Shown: positions 18,407 through 26,604 of the stretch, piece by piece
How the letters are laid out: the number at the start of each line of letters is the position of its first letter
Numbering within the stretch: position 1 is the stretch's first letter
Notes under the pieces: generated by a model
The model's database searches: none
Seen by the model: the letters and a program-made list of their open reading frames with translations, nothing else
Told to the model about the DNA's origin: nothing
From: Novosphingobium sp.
GTDB lineage: Bacteria > Pseudomonadota > Alphaproteobacteria > Sphingomonadales > Sphingomonadaceae
Reading direction: 5' to 3'
Length of the DNA: 64,000 bases
Assembly: GCF_030699305.1 (NCBI RefSeq)
Contig: NZ_JAUYNB010000010.1
Span: 186,001 to 250,000, forward strand
Made by a program: the position numbers and the translations under genes

Positions 18407-18777
18407 TCGCGCTGTCGATCTTGCTGGCCGCGGCCTTCACCGGTCCCGATGCCGTCCCCGCGCTGGAAGCGGTGAAGACCTGTGATCGCGGCGCGATGGC
18501 GGAGATGACCAAGGGCGAACCCCACCGCCGCAGCCAGTTTGCCGCTGCCGCCTATGCCGAACAACAGGCCATCGCGCGGGACCGTGCCGGCCTGCTCGCC
18601 CGGCCCGGCGGCGATCCGACCCCGGCCGGGCAGGCCAGCCTGATGCTGGCGCTGAGCGGCCTCGACGGCCGCCAGAAACTCCTCGACGACGCGCGCGCGG
18701 TCGAAGCTGGCTGGCGCACGCTGGTCGATGAGCTGCGCGCCGATTTCCTCGCCAATTGTGCACAAGGCAAGCGCTGA
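18403..18777 (+). CDS. Hypothetical secreted protein embedded in the suf operon
   Basis: A 124-residue protein whose ATG overlaps the sufB stop (ATGA) and whose stop overlaps the sufC start (TGATG), so it is fully built into the operon. The start [17 protein letters not shown] is a short signal-like sequence. The rest is helical, with two cysteines (VKTCDRGAM and DFLANCAQG) that could form a disulfide. I recognise no family. A periplasmic product inside a cytoplasmic Fe-S operon is odd; it may be a lineage-specific insertion of unrelated function. Confidence 0.7.
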   Translation: MIALSILLAAAFTGPDAVPALEAVKTCDRGAMAEMTKGEPHRRSQFAAAAYAEQQAIARDRAGLLARPGGDPTPAGQASLMLALSGLDGRQKLLDDARAVEAGWRTLVDELRADFLANCAQGKR

Positions 18778-19520
18778 TGCTGAAGATTGATAACCTCTCC
18801 GCCACGGTCGCCAACAAGCCGATCCTCAAGGGCCTGTCGCTGACCATCAACGCGGGTGAAATCCATGCGATCATGGGGCCGAACGGGGCGGGCAAGTCCA
18901 CGCTGGGTTACACGCTGGGCGGGCGTCCGGGTTATGAAGTGACCGGCGGTTCGGTCGAGTTTGACGGGCAGGACCTGCTGGCGCTTGAGCCGCACGAGCG
19001 CGCCGCCGCCGGACTGTTCCTGGGGTTCCAGTATCCGGTCGAGATTCCCGGTGTGTCGTTCGTGCAGTTCCTGCGCGAGGCGGCCAATGCCCAGCGCAAG
19101 GTGCGCGGGGAAGCGCCGCTGTCGGGCGGGGAATTCCTGAAGCTGGCGCGCGAACAGGCGGCGTTGCTGCGGATGGACATGGACATGCTGAAGCGCCCGG
19201 TGAACGTCGGCTTTTCCGGCGGGGAAAAGAAGCGCGCGGAAATGGTTCAGATGGGGATTCTCGGTCCCAAGCTGGCGATTCTGGATGAAACCGATTCGGG
19301 TCTCGATATCGACGCGCTGCGGGTCTGCGGTGAAGGCATCAACACGATCATGCGGCGGCCGGACAAGGCGGTGCTGCTGATCACGCACTATCAGCGCCTG
19401 CTCGATTATGTGCAGCCTGATTTCGTCCACGTCCTTGCGGGCGGGCGGATCGTGAAGACCGGTGGGCCGGAACTCGCGCACCAGCTGGAAGAGCACGGCT
19501 ATGAGGCGGTGGCGGCCTGA
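18777..19520 (+). CDS. sufC: Fe-S assembly ATPase SufC
   Basis: A 247-residue soluble ABC-type ATPase that powers the SufBCD scaffold. Walker A is GPNGAGKST (about residues 34-42), the Q-loop is LGFQYPVEIPG, the signature is FSGGEKKRAEM, Walker B is LAILDETDSGLDID, and the switch His is in LLITHYQRLLDY. The ATG at 18777 shares its A with the preceding stop; the upstream in-frame ATG at 18756 is unlikely. Length is typical. Confidence 0.98.
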   Translation: MLKIDNLSATVANKPILKGLSLTINAGEIHAIMGPNGAGKSTLGYTLGGRPGYEVTGGSVEFDGQDLLALEPHERAAAGLFLGFQYPVEIPGVSFVQFLREAANAQRKVRGEAPLSGGEFLKLAREQAALLRMDMDMLKRPVNVGFSGGEKKRAEMVQMGILGPKLAILDETDSGLDIDALRVCGEGINTIMRRPDKAVLLITHYQRLLDYVQPDFVHVLAGGRIVKTGGPELAHQLEEHGYEAVAA

Positions 19521-20254
19521 TGAGCGCCGAGCCCCTTCCCACCCGGCGCGAAGAAGATTTCCGCTATGCCGACCTGACCGCGCTGGCCGGGGTCTGGCCG
19601 GTCGCGGTGGAGGCGATCGTCGTCGCCGCTGGCCAATCCGCCGCGCTGAGCGTCGTCAACACCGGCGATGCACCCGTCGCGCGCGAGTTGTCGGTCACGC
19701 TGGCGGCGGGCGCGAAGTTTGCGCTGCACGTGCTGAACGCGGGCAGCGCCTATGGCCGGATCGCGGTGCGGGCTGAACTGGGCGCGGGCGCGGAATTCAC
19801 GCTCGGCGCGGCGCAACTGGGCGGCGGCGGGCAAGTGCTGGAACTGATCACCAACGTCAGCCACGCCGCGCCGGATGCGGTCAGCCGTCAGGTCGTGCGC
19901 TCGGTCGTCGGCGGGCAGGCGACGGCAAATTACCTTGGCAAAGTCCACGTTGCGCCGGGGGCCAATGGCACGGACGGTTCCCAGTCGGTCCGGGCGATGC
20001 TGCTCGACCGGACGGCCACTGCCAATGCCCGGCCCGAACTGGAAATCCACGCCGACGACGTCAAATGCGCCCACGGCTGCGCTGTCGGGGAACTCGACCG
20101 CAACGGCTTGTTCTACCTCCAGTCGCGCGGGCTGACCCCGCCTGAGGCCAAGCGGCTGATGCTCCAGGCCTTCATCGCCGAAGCCTTCACCGGTGCGGCG
20201 GACGAGGCGACCTTGCAGGACGCGGCGCTGAAAGCGCTGGGGGACTTGCTGTGA
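19520..20254 (+). CDS. sufD: Fe-S assembly protein SufD (short form)
   Basis: A 244-residue SufD, the structural partner of SufB. It is much shorter than the roughly 420-residue E. coli protein, with a short N-terminal region (TRREEDFRYADL) and then the beta-helix core. NYLGKVHVAPGANGTDGSQSVRAMLLD and ELEIHADDVKCAHGCAVGELDRNGLFYLQSRGL are the diagnostic blocks, the latter containing the conserved His. LMLQAFIAEAF closes the family core. Short SufD is usual in sphingomonads. It overlaps sufC (TGATG) and sufS (GTGA). Confidence 0.95.
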   Translation: MSAEPLPTRREEDFRYADLTALAGVWPVAVEAIVVAAGQSAALSVVNTGDAPVARELSVTLAAGAKFALHVLNAGSAYGRIAVRAELGAGAEFTLGAAQLGGGGQVLELITNVSHAAPDAVSRQVVRSVVGGQATANYLGKVHVAPGANGTDGSQSVRAMLLDRTATANARPELEIHADDVKCAHGCAVGELDRNGLFYLQSRGLTPPEAKRLMLQAFIAEAFTGAADEATLQDAALKALGDLL

Positions 20255-21447
20255 CGCTGGACCCTGCCCTGCGCGACGATTTCCCCGGTCTGGCAGGCGG
20301 CTGGCACTATCTCGACAGCGGCGCGACTGCGCAGAAGCCGCAAGCGGTGATCGATGCCGCGACCCATGCGATGGGCCGCGATTACGCGACTGTCCACCGG
20401 GGGGTCTATGCCCGCAGCGCCAACATGACGCTGGCCTATGAGGAAGCGCGCCGCAAGGTGGCGGCCTTCATCGGCGGGTGCGAGGACGAGATCGTGTTCA
20501 CCCGCGGGGCAACCGAGGCGATCAATCTGGTCGCGCAGACCTGGGGGCTGGCCAACCTGAAGGCGGGCGACCGCATCCTGCTGTCGGTGCTGGAGCATCA
20601 TTCGAACATCGTGCCGTGGCAGTTGCTGGCAGAGCGCACCGGCGTTGCGATCGACGTCTGCCCGCTGACCACCGATGGCCGGATCGATCTGGACGCAGCC
20701 GAAACGATGCTGACGCCGGCGCACAAGCTGGTTGCGCTGGCGCATGTTTCCAACGTGCTGGGTTCGGTCCTCGATGCCCCACGTGCAGCGGCGCTGGCGC
20801 ATGGGGTGGGGGCGAAGCTGCTGCTCGACGGCTGCCAGGCCGTGCCGCGCCTACCGGTCGATGTGGCCGCGCTCGATTGCGATTTCTACGTGTTCTCGGC
20901 GCACAAGCTCTATGGCCCGACCGGGATCGGCGCGCTGTGGGCGCGCTCCGCGATTCTGGCCGAGATGCCGCCGTGGCAGGGCGGCGGCGCAATGATCGAC
21001 CGGGTGAGTTTTGAGCGCACGACCTACGCCCCGCCGCCGCAGCGGTTCGAAGCCGGAACGCCTGCAATTGTCGAGGCGATCGCGCTGGGCGCGGCGGTGG
21101 ATTATGTGACGGCGATCGGCGTTGCCGCGATCCATGCCCACGAAACGGCGCTGGTTGCCGAATTGCGCGCTGCCCTGCGCAGCCGCAACGACGTGACGCT
21201 GTTCGGCCCGGAAGACAGCGCCGGGATTGTCAGCTTTGCACTTGATGGGGTGCATCCGCATGACCTCGGCACCATATTGGACGAAGAGGGTGTGGCGATC
21301 CGCGCCGGACACCACTGTGCGCAGCCGCTGATGGATCATCTGGGCGTGCCCGCCACGGCCCGCGCCAGTTTCGGTTTATACAGCAATTCCAGTGACATCG
21401 CCGCGCTGCTGCGCGGGATCGAACGCACCAGGAGGATTTTCGGGTGA
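20251..21447 (+). CDS. sufS: Cysteine desulfurase SufS
   Basis: A 398-residue PLP enzyme of the NifS-like group II that takes sulfur from cysteine for cluster assembly. The cofactor lysine is in VFSAHKLYGPTGIGALW (about residue 216), and the persulfide cysteine in RAGHHCAQPLMDHLG (about residue 353). YLDSGATAQKP, VHRGVYARSA, FTRGATEAINLVAQ and LEHHSNIVPWQ are standard. No SufE is seen nearby, so the sulfur relay partner is elsewhere or absent. Starts with GTG overlapping sufD. Confidence 0.97.
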   Translation: MTLDPALRDDFPGLAGGWHYLDSGATAQKPQAVIDAATHAMGRDYATVHRGVYARSANMTLAYEEARRKVAAFIGGCEDEIVFTRGATEAINLVAQTWGLANLKAGDRILLSVLEHHSNIVPWQLLAERTGVAIDVCPLTTDGRIDLDAAETMLTPAHKLVALAHVSNVLGSVLDAPRAAALAHGVGAKLLLDGCQAVPRLPVDVAALDCDFYVFSAHKLYGPTGIGALWARSAILAEMPPWQGGGAMIDRVSFERTTYAPPPQRFEAGTPAIVEAIALGAAVDYVTAIGVAAIHAHETALVAELRAALRSRNDVTLFGPEDSAGIVSFALDGVHPHDLGTILDEEGVAIRAGHHCAQPLMDHLGVPATARASFGLYSNSSDIAALLRGIERTRRIFG

Positions 21448-21917
21448 GCGACGACAGCAAGTTCACGGTCGAGGAAGTCGCAGCGGTTACTGCTCCGCCG
21501 CGCGCCAAGGTCGACGATATCGAGGCTCCGGCTGACAAGCTGGAACGCAAGCGCGACTATCTGGAAGGGTTTCTGGCCGCGAAGCCGGAAGGCGTGCCCA
21601 GCACCGCGCCGGGCGGGGACCTGTATGAATCGGTCGTCGCCGCGCTGCGCGATATTTTCGATCCGGAAATCCCGGTCAACATCTATGATCTCGGCCTGAT
21701 CTATGGCGTCGAAATCACCGACGAAGGCGGCGCGATCGTGACCATGACGCTGACCACCCCGCATTGCCCGGTGGCCGAATCGATGCCCGCCGAAGTGGAA
21801 CTGCGCGTCAGCGCGGTGCCGGGCGTGCGCGACGCCGAAGTGAATCTGGTGTGGGATCCGCCCTGGGACCCCGCCAAGATGAGCGACGAGGCCCGCCTCG
21901 AACTGGGAATGCTGTAA
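21444..21917 (+). CDS. sufT: SUF system protein SufT (DUF59/MIP18)
   Basis: A 157-residue protein with an MIP18/DUF59 domain at about residues 55-150. DPEIPVNIYDLGLIYGV and MTLTTPHCPVAESMP (with the reactive Cys) are the domain signatures, and VWDPPWDP is the usual ending. The N-terminal 55 residues are charged and probably disordered. SufT proteins help Fe-S maturation by an ill-defined route. GTG start inside the sufS stop. Confidence 0.93.
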   Translation: MSDDSKFTVEEVAAVTAPPRAKVDDIEAPADKLERKRDYLEGFLAAKPEGVPSTAPGGDLYESVVAALRDIFDPEIPVNIYDLGLIYGVEITDEGGAIVTMTLTTPHCPVAESMPAEVELRVSAVPGVRDAEVNLVWDPPWDPAKMSDEARLELGML

Positions 21918-22285
21918 TGACCACCACCACCGAGCGCCCGTCAATCCGCCAGCGCCCCGCCGCCGTGATCCTGACGCCGTCCGCCGAAGCGCGGGTGGCC
22001 AGGCTGATGGACGAGGCACCTGCCGATGCAATCGGGGTCAAGCTGTCCACCCCGCGCCGGGGCTGTTCGGGGCTGGCCTATTCGGTCGATTACGTGACCG
22101 CGGCGAACCCGCTGGACGAACGGATCGAGACGCCCGGCGGCACGTTCTTCATCGACGGGGGCAGCGTGCTGTACCTGATCGGCAGCACGATGGACTGGGT
22201 GGAAGACGATTTCACCGCCGGGTTCGTGTTCCAGAACCCCAATGCCAAGGGCTCATGCGGCTGCGGCGAGAGCTTTACCGTCTGA
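21917..22285 (+). CDS. sufA: A-type Fe-S carrier (SufA/ErpA-like)
   Basis: A 122-residue A-type carrier that transfers clusters from SufBCD to target proteins. The three cluster cysteines are in RGCSGLAY (about residue 50) and GSCGCGESF near the C-terminus, and PSAEARVARLM and FVFQNPNAKG are typical. An extension of about 18 residues precedes the core. It starts at ATG 21917, sharing one base with the TAA of sufT, and is the last suf gene. A clear intrinsic terminator was not seen in the 81 bases that follow. Confidence 0.93.
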   Translation: MTTTTERPSIRQRPAAVILTPSAEARVARLMDEAPADAIGVKLSTPRRGCSGLAYSVDYVTAANPLDERIETPGGTFFIDGGSVLYLIGSTMDWVEDDFTAGFVFQNPNAKGSCGCGESFTV

Positions 22286-22366
22286 CCGGCCTGCCGGGCC
22301 TGCTAACCCGGCTTTAAGCAAATTGTCCGATACCACCCAGGTTACTGACCTTGGGGGCGAGACGCC

Positions 22367-23329
22367 ATGAGTATGCATTTCCGCGACCTTGCCGCACACG
22401 CGGCAACTGACGGTGCGATCAGCGCAGAGGATATCCTGGCGCTGCGCGGTGCGGGCTGGGCCGACGGGCGGATGGACCCGGAAGAGGCCGAATCGCTGTT
22501 CCTCGCGAACGATGCGCTGCGCAATCCGGGGCCGGACTGGTGCGATTTCTTCGTCGATGCGCTGTGTGAATTCGTGGTCAACACGGTGGAGCCGCGCGGC
22601 TACGTCGATCAGGTGATGGGCGATGAACTGGTGTCCCGGATCGACCACGACGGCCGGGTTGAATCCATGGCCGAACTGGAATTGCTGGTGAAAGTGCTGG
22701 AAAGGGCCGTGTCGGTGCCGGACAGCCTGAAGGCCTATGCCCTGCGTCAGATCGAGGATACGGTCCTGTCCGGTGATGGCACGACCCGCGCGGGCGCACT
22801 GGACTCCAAAGGAATCAACGATGTTGAATGCCGCTTGCTGGGCCGGATGGTCTTTGCCGCTGGCGGGGATCGCCCCGCCGCTGCCAGCCGCGCTGAGGCC
22901 GAGCTGCTGTTCCGGCTGAAGGATGCGACCCTGTATGACGTCAACGCGCCCGAATGGGAGCAGTTGTTTGTGCAAGGCGTCGGCAGCTATCTGCTGGGAT
23001 TTGGCGGGCGCGAGCCGCTCAGCCGCGAGCGGGCCAGCGATCTGGAAGCCTTCATGAATCGCCCGGGCGCCGGAATTGGCGGGTTTCTGCGGCGGATGCT
23101 GGGCAGCGATGTCGATCTGGAAACCAGCAATGGCTTCAGCAGCCTGCTCAGCATCACACCGCACACGCCCGATGTGGCGGATGAAGCAGACGAGGCCGCT
23201 CGCCTGACCGGGAGCGAAGAGCTATGGCTGCTGGATCATATCGACGCGGACGAGGAACTCGATCCGCTTGAAAAGGCGTTGTTGCAGTTCATTGCCGAGG
23301 AAACCGGCGACGAGCCCCTGCGCAGCTGA
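22367..23329 (+). CDS. Hypothetical protein with an internal duplication
   Basis: A 320-residue acidic cytoplasmic protein with no named function. Two halves are related: EAESLFLANDAL...DWCDFFVDALCEFVV (about residues 40-73) and EAELLFRLKDAT...EWEQLFVQGVGSYLL (about 178-213), each followed by a Gly/Pro segment. Each half opens with a helix of the form ISAEDILALRG or INDVECRLLGRM. The C-terminus, DHIDADEELDPLEKALLQFIAEE, resembles a partial third copy. No signal peptide or membrane segment. The repeat suggests a tandem helical domain; calcium-type EF loops are not convincing. Confidence 0.75.
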   Translation: MSMHFRDLAAHAATDGAISAEDILALRGAGWADGRMDPEEAESLFLANDALRNPGPDWCDFFVDALCEFVVNTVEPRGYVDQVMGDELVSRIDHDGRVESMAELELLVKVLERAVSVPDSLKAYALRQIEDTVLSGDGTTRAGALDSKGINDVECRLLGRMVFAAGGDRPAAASRAEAELLFRLKDATLYDVNAPEWEQLFVQGVGSYLLGFGGREPLSRERASDLEAFMNRPGAGIGGFLRRMLGSDVDLETSNGFSSLLSITPHTPDVADEADEAARLTGSEELWLLDHIDADEELDPLEKALLQFIAEETGDEPLRS

Positions 23330-23358
23330 ACCGCCCGGCCCGGTTCGGGGCGGTTCGC

Positions 23359-23799
23359 TCAGCGTTTGCGCAAGGCGACGATACAGGCCGCGCGGTCAAC
23401 CTCCTGCCCGTCGCCGGCGCGGCGCGCATCGACGTAAGTAGCCTGCGGTTCCCGCCCCGGCGCGGCAGGATACAGATAGACATCCAGCACGCACGCATCG
23501 CTGGCGAATTGCAGCTTGCGCGCGTCCCCTTCCCACACATCCAGCCGGGCTGTGCCGAACTGGCGGATCAGATCGGCCGGACTGGCGCCAATCACCCCTT
23601 CCAGGCCCGGCGCGGACTGGATCCGGGCGGTCAGCGGGCCGGTTCGCATGGGCGGGCGGGGGATGGCCAGTGCCGGTTTGGTCAGAGCGGGTTTCTTCGA
23701 TGCGCTTTGCACTTTGCCGGCCGCAGTTCCGCCGCCACCGCCACCGCACGCGGCGAGCAGCGGCAGCAGGATCAGCGCGAGTGCGAATCGGGCAGGCAT
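23359..23799 (-). CDS. Hypothetical lipoprotein
   Basis: A 146-residue secreted lipoprotein. The signal peptide ends LLAAC and the mature N-terminus is a flexible glycine run (Cys plus six Gly). A Pro/Lys-rich linker follows, then a domain from about residue 70: LEGVIGASPADLIRQFG...LQFASDACVLDVYLYP. This pattern resembles the SmpA/OmlA-type fold of small lipoproteins, but I am not certain. Two cysteines (ACVL and AACIV) could pair. It is divergent from the adenosine kinase gene, with 149 bases between them. Confidence 0.72.
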   Translation of the reverse strand: MPARFALALILLPLLAACGGGGGGTAAGKVQSASKKPALTKPALAIPRPPMRTGPLTARIQSAPGLEGVIGASPADLIRQFGTARLDVWEGDARKLQFASDACVLDVYLYPAAPGREPQATYVDARRAGDGQEVDRAACIVALRKR

Positions 23800-23948
23800 G
23801 GGCGGCGCTTCCTTGCAGTCTGGCGGCGGCAGTCAGGGCTTGGCGCATCGCCCGCTCGGCGCGCCCTGTCAACGCTGCGACGCTTGCTCTGCGCCAGACT
23901 GGCCGCTAGGCCCGGTGGGTGCTTTGGGGCAACAATTGAAGGAAATCC

Positions 23949-24953
23949 ATGTCCACCACCCAGTTTGATGTCATCGCCATCGGCAACGCTATCGTCGATG
24001 TCATGGCCCCCTGCGATGACACCCTGATCGAGCGCCTGGGCATGACGCGTGGCGGGATGACCCTGGTCGATACGGCCCGCGCGCATGAACTTTACGACGC
24101 GATGGGGCCTGCGCGCGAGATTTCGGGCGGGTCGGCGGCCAACACGCTGGCAGGCCTGGCCGCGCTGGGCGCCAGTTGCGCGTTCATCGGCCAGGTTGCC
24201 GATGACCAGCTTGGCGAAGTCTTTGCGCACGATATCCGCGCTGGCGGAATTGCGTTCGACACCCCGGCCCGCGCGGATGAACCGCCGACGGCGCGGTGCC
24301 TGATCTTCGTGACCCCGGACGGTCAGCGCACGATGAACACGTTCCTCGGCGCATCGCAGTTTCTGCCGCCGGCCGCACTGAACGAACAGGCCATTGCGGC
24401 TGCGAAAGTCCTTTATCTTGAAGGCTATCTGTGGGACCCGGAAGAGCCGCGCGCGGCCATGCGCCGGGCGATCGCGGCGGCGAAGAATGCGGGCCGCAAG
24501 GTGGCCTTCACGCTGTCGGACCCCTTTGTGATCGAACGGCACGGTGCGGATTTCCGGGCGATGATCGAAACCGGCGATGTCGATATCCTGTTTGCGAATC
24601 ACGTCGAACTGGCCGCGCTGACCGGACACGACGATTTCGAAACCGGGCTGGCCGAACTTGCGCCCATGGTTCCGGTGCTGGTGGTGACGCGCGGGGAGCA
24701 CGGCGCGGTTGCGGTTGCGGGCGGGCAGCGCAGCGAGGTGCCGGCCGAGCCGGTGGCGCAAGTGGTCGATACCACCGGAGCGGGCGACTTGTTCGCGGCC
24801 GGCTTCCTGCACGGCCATGTGACGGGACGGCCGATCATCGAGTGCCTGACGATGGGCGCGGTGGCGGCTGCGGAAATCATCTCGCACTATGGCGCACGGC
24901 CCGAAGCCGACCTCAAGGCGCTCGTCAAATCACGGCTTGATCGGGCAGACTGA
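23949..24953 (+). CDS. Adenosine kinase (PfkB family)
   Basis: A 334-residue sugar/nucleoside kinase. It has GNAIVDVMA at the N-terminus, GGSAANTLAGLAALG (PfkB signature 1), and DTTGAGDLFAAGFLHG (signature 2, with the catalytic Asp and anion hole) at about residue 272. EGYLWDPEEPR and ANHVELAALTG are typical of the alphaproteobacterial group annotated as adenosine kinase, which makes AMP from adenosine for purine salvage. Related ribokinases share the fold, so the substrate is inferred. ATG 23949 is preceded by GAAGGAAA. Confidence 0.85.
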   Translation: MSTTQFDVIAIGNAIVDVMAPCDDTLIERLGMTRGGMTLVDTARAHELYDAMGPAREISGGSAANTLAGLAALGASCAFIGQVADDQLGEVFAHDIRAGGIAFDTPARADEPPTARCLIFVTPDGQRTMNTFLGASQFLPPAALNEQAIAAAKVLYLEGYLWDPEEPRAAMRRAIAAAKNAGRKVAFTLSDPFVIERHGADFRAMIETGDVDILFANHVELAALTGHDDFETGLAELAPMVPVLVVTRGEHGAVAVAGGQRSEVPAEPVAQVVDTTGAGDLFAAGFLHGHVTGRPIIECLTMGAVAAAEIISHYGARPEADLKALVKSRLDRAD

Positions 24954-25022
24954 TTTTCGCAGTTGCGCACGCCTATGGGTTTCAGCTAGCTAGGCGCGCC
25001 TAACACAGAAGGGGGCTCTATA

Positions 25023-25205
25023 ATGCGCAAGACCGTTCTCACTCTCGCTCTGCTCGCCGCACCGCTGGCTCTCTCGGCCTGCTCGAAGGCTGAAGAAGCT
25101 GCTTCGGAAGCTACCGAAGCCGCTGAAGAAGCCACCGAAGCTGCTGCCGATGCCTCGGCTGCTGCCACGGACGCTGCTGCTGCCGCGACCGAAGCTGCCA
25201 AGTAA
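25023..25205 (+). CDS. Tiny Ala/Glu-rich lipoprotein
   Basis: A 60-residue lipoprotein. The signal peptide ends ALSAC, with the lipidated Cys at about residue 20. The mature 41 residues are almost only Ala, Glu, Thr, Asp and Ser in an EEA-x3-EA-like periodicity and contain no aromatic residue. The amphipathic pattern would give a rod-like helix or coiled coil, as in Lpp-type proteins. It has its own gene unit: GAAGGGGG lies before the ATG and a strong hairpin follows. Function unknown; a cell-envelope role is the simplest guess. Confidence 0.8.
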   Translation: MRKTVLTLALLAAPLALSACSKAEEAASEATEAAEEATEAAADASAAATDAAAAATEAAK

Positions 25206-25263
25206 GGCGCTTATCGCGAGAGCGATCAGGATGGGCTGAATGGCCTGTCCACAGTGGACCAGC

Positions 25264-25298
25264 GACGGCGCTCTCTCCGCCAAGGAGAGAGCGCCGTC
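25264..25298. terminator. Strong hairpin between the mini-lipoprotein and purD
   Basis: GACGGCGCTCTCTCC / GGAGAGAGCGCCGTC is a perfect 15-bp stem with a 5-base loop. It lies between convergent genes and lacks a long T-run, so it may act as a terminator for both or as an mRNA 3' protector. Confidence 0.75.
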
Positions 25299-25311
25299 TG
25301 CTGTTTACGGC

Positions 25312-26604
25312 CTAGCTGGCTGACTTTTCCGCTGCCTCGCGCGCCACTTCGCGATAACCGATGTCGCTGCGACAGAACCCGTCCGCGAAATCGATCGCGG
25401 CGACGGCGGCGTAGGCCCGGGACTGGGCCTCGGTAGCGCTGGACCCGCGGGCGGTGACGTTCAGCACCCGGCCGCCACTGGCCACCAGCTGATCGCCGTC
25501 GAGTGCAGTCCCGGCGTGGAATACTTTGGCCCCAGTTGCCTCAGCCGTATCAATCCCGCGAATGGCTCCGCCCTTTTCCGGCGTGCCGGGATAGCCAGCG
25601 GCGGCCATCACGATGGTCAGTGCGGTATCCGGCGAAAGGCGCGGTGGTTGCAGCGTTGCCAGCCTGTTTTCGGCCACGGCCAGCAGCAGTTCGGCCAGAT
25701 CCGATTCCAGCCGCAGCATCAGTACCTGGCATTCGGGATCGCCGAACCGGGCATTGTATTCGATCAGCTTGACGCCGTCCCTGGTCAGCATCAGCCCGGC
25801 ATAGAGCACACCCGAATAGGGCATCCCTTCATCCGCCATGCCCTTGACCGTGGGGGCGACGATCCGTTCGATCGCCTCGCCTTCCAGCAGCGGGGTCAGC
25901 ACCGGGGCGGGGCTATAGGCCCCCATGCCGCCGGTGTTGGGGCCGGTATCGCCGTCGCCGACGCGCTTGTGATCCTGCGCCGAACCGAACGGCACGATGG
26001 TGTGGCCATCGGTGATCGCGAAGAAACTGGCTTCCTCGCCCTCCAGAAACTCCTCGATCACGGCTTCGGCCCCGGCTTCGCCGAACTTGCCCGAAAAGAT
26101 GTCGGCGACGGCGGCTTCGGCCTCGGCGCGGGTCAGTGCGACGGTCACGCCCTTGCCGGCGGCCAGGCCATCGGCCTTGATCACCACCGGAATGCCGAAC
26201 CGGTCAAGCGCGGCCAGCCCGTCGGCCGCGCTGCCCACGCGAACGAACCCGGCGGTGGGGATATTGTGGCGCTCGCACAGCTCTTTGGTGAAAGCCTTGC
26301 TGCCTTCCAGCTGGGCGGCGGCCTTGCTCGGCCCGAACACCGGGACGCCAGCGGCGCGCAAGGCGTCGGTCAACCCGTCAACCAGCGGCGCTTCGGGGCC
26401 GACCACTACCAGGCCGATGCGCTGATCGGCGCAGAATTGCAGCACGGCGGCGTGATCTGCGGCATCGAGCCGGACCAGCTCGGCATGCTGGGCAATGCCG
26501 GGGTTGCCGGGGGCTGCGAACAGTTTCGTGCACAGCCGGGATTGCGCCAGCTTCCACGCCAGCGCATGTTCGCGCCCGCCCGATCCCAGCAGCAGGATGT
26601 TCAT
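25312..26604 (-). CDS. purD: Phosphoribosylamine--glycine ligase
   Basis: A 430-residue ATP-grasp enzyme of de novo purine synthesis, joining phosphoribosylamine and glycine. ATG 26604 yields the standard start [19 protein letters not shown]. Other blocks: [43 protein letters not shown] (ATP-grasp), [33 protein letters not shown], and [15 protein letters not shown] (metal-binding Glu and Asn). The start codon overlaps the divergent xseA start, so at least one promoter must lie within the other gene. Confidence 0.97.
   Translation of the reverse strand: MNILLLGSGGREHALAWKLAQSRLCTKLFAAPGNPGIAQHAELVRLDAADHAAVLQFCADQRIGLVVVGPEAPLVDGLTDALRAAGVPVFGPSKAAAQLEGSKAFTKELCERHNIPTAGFVRVGSAADGLAALDRFGIPVVIKADGLAAGKGVTVALTRAEAEAAVADIFSGKFGEAGAEAVIEEFLEGEEASFFAITDGHTIVPFGSAQDHKRVGDGDTGPNTGGMGAYSPAPVLTPLLEGEAIERIVAPTVKGMADEGMPYSGVLYAGLMLTRDGVKLIEYNARFGDPECQVLMLRLESDLAELLLAVAENRLATLQPPRLSPDTALTIVMAAAGYPGTPEKGGAIRGIDTAEATGAKVFHAGTALDGDQLVASGGRVLNVTARGSSATEAQSRAYAAVAAIDFADGFCRSDIGYREVAREAAEKSAS

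Noticed and set aside
22286..22366. A terminator at the end of the suf operon
   Set aside because: No stem followed by a T-run could be found in the 81 bases before the next gene.
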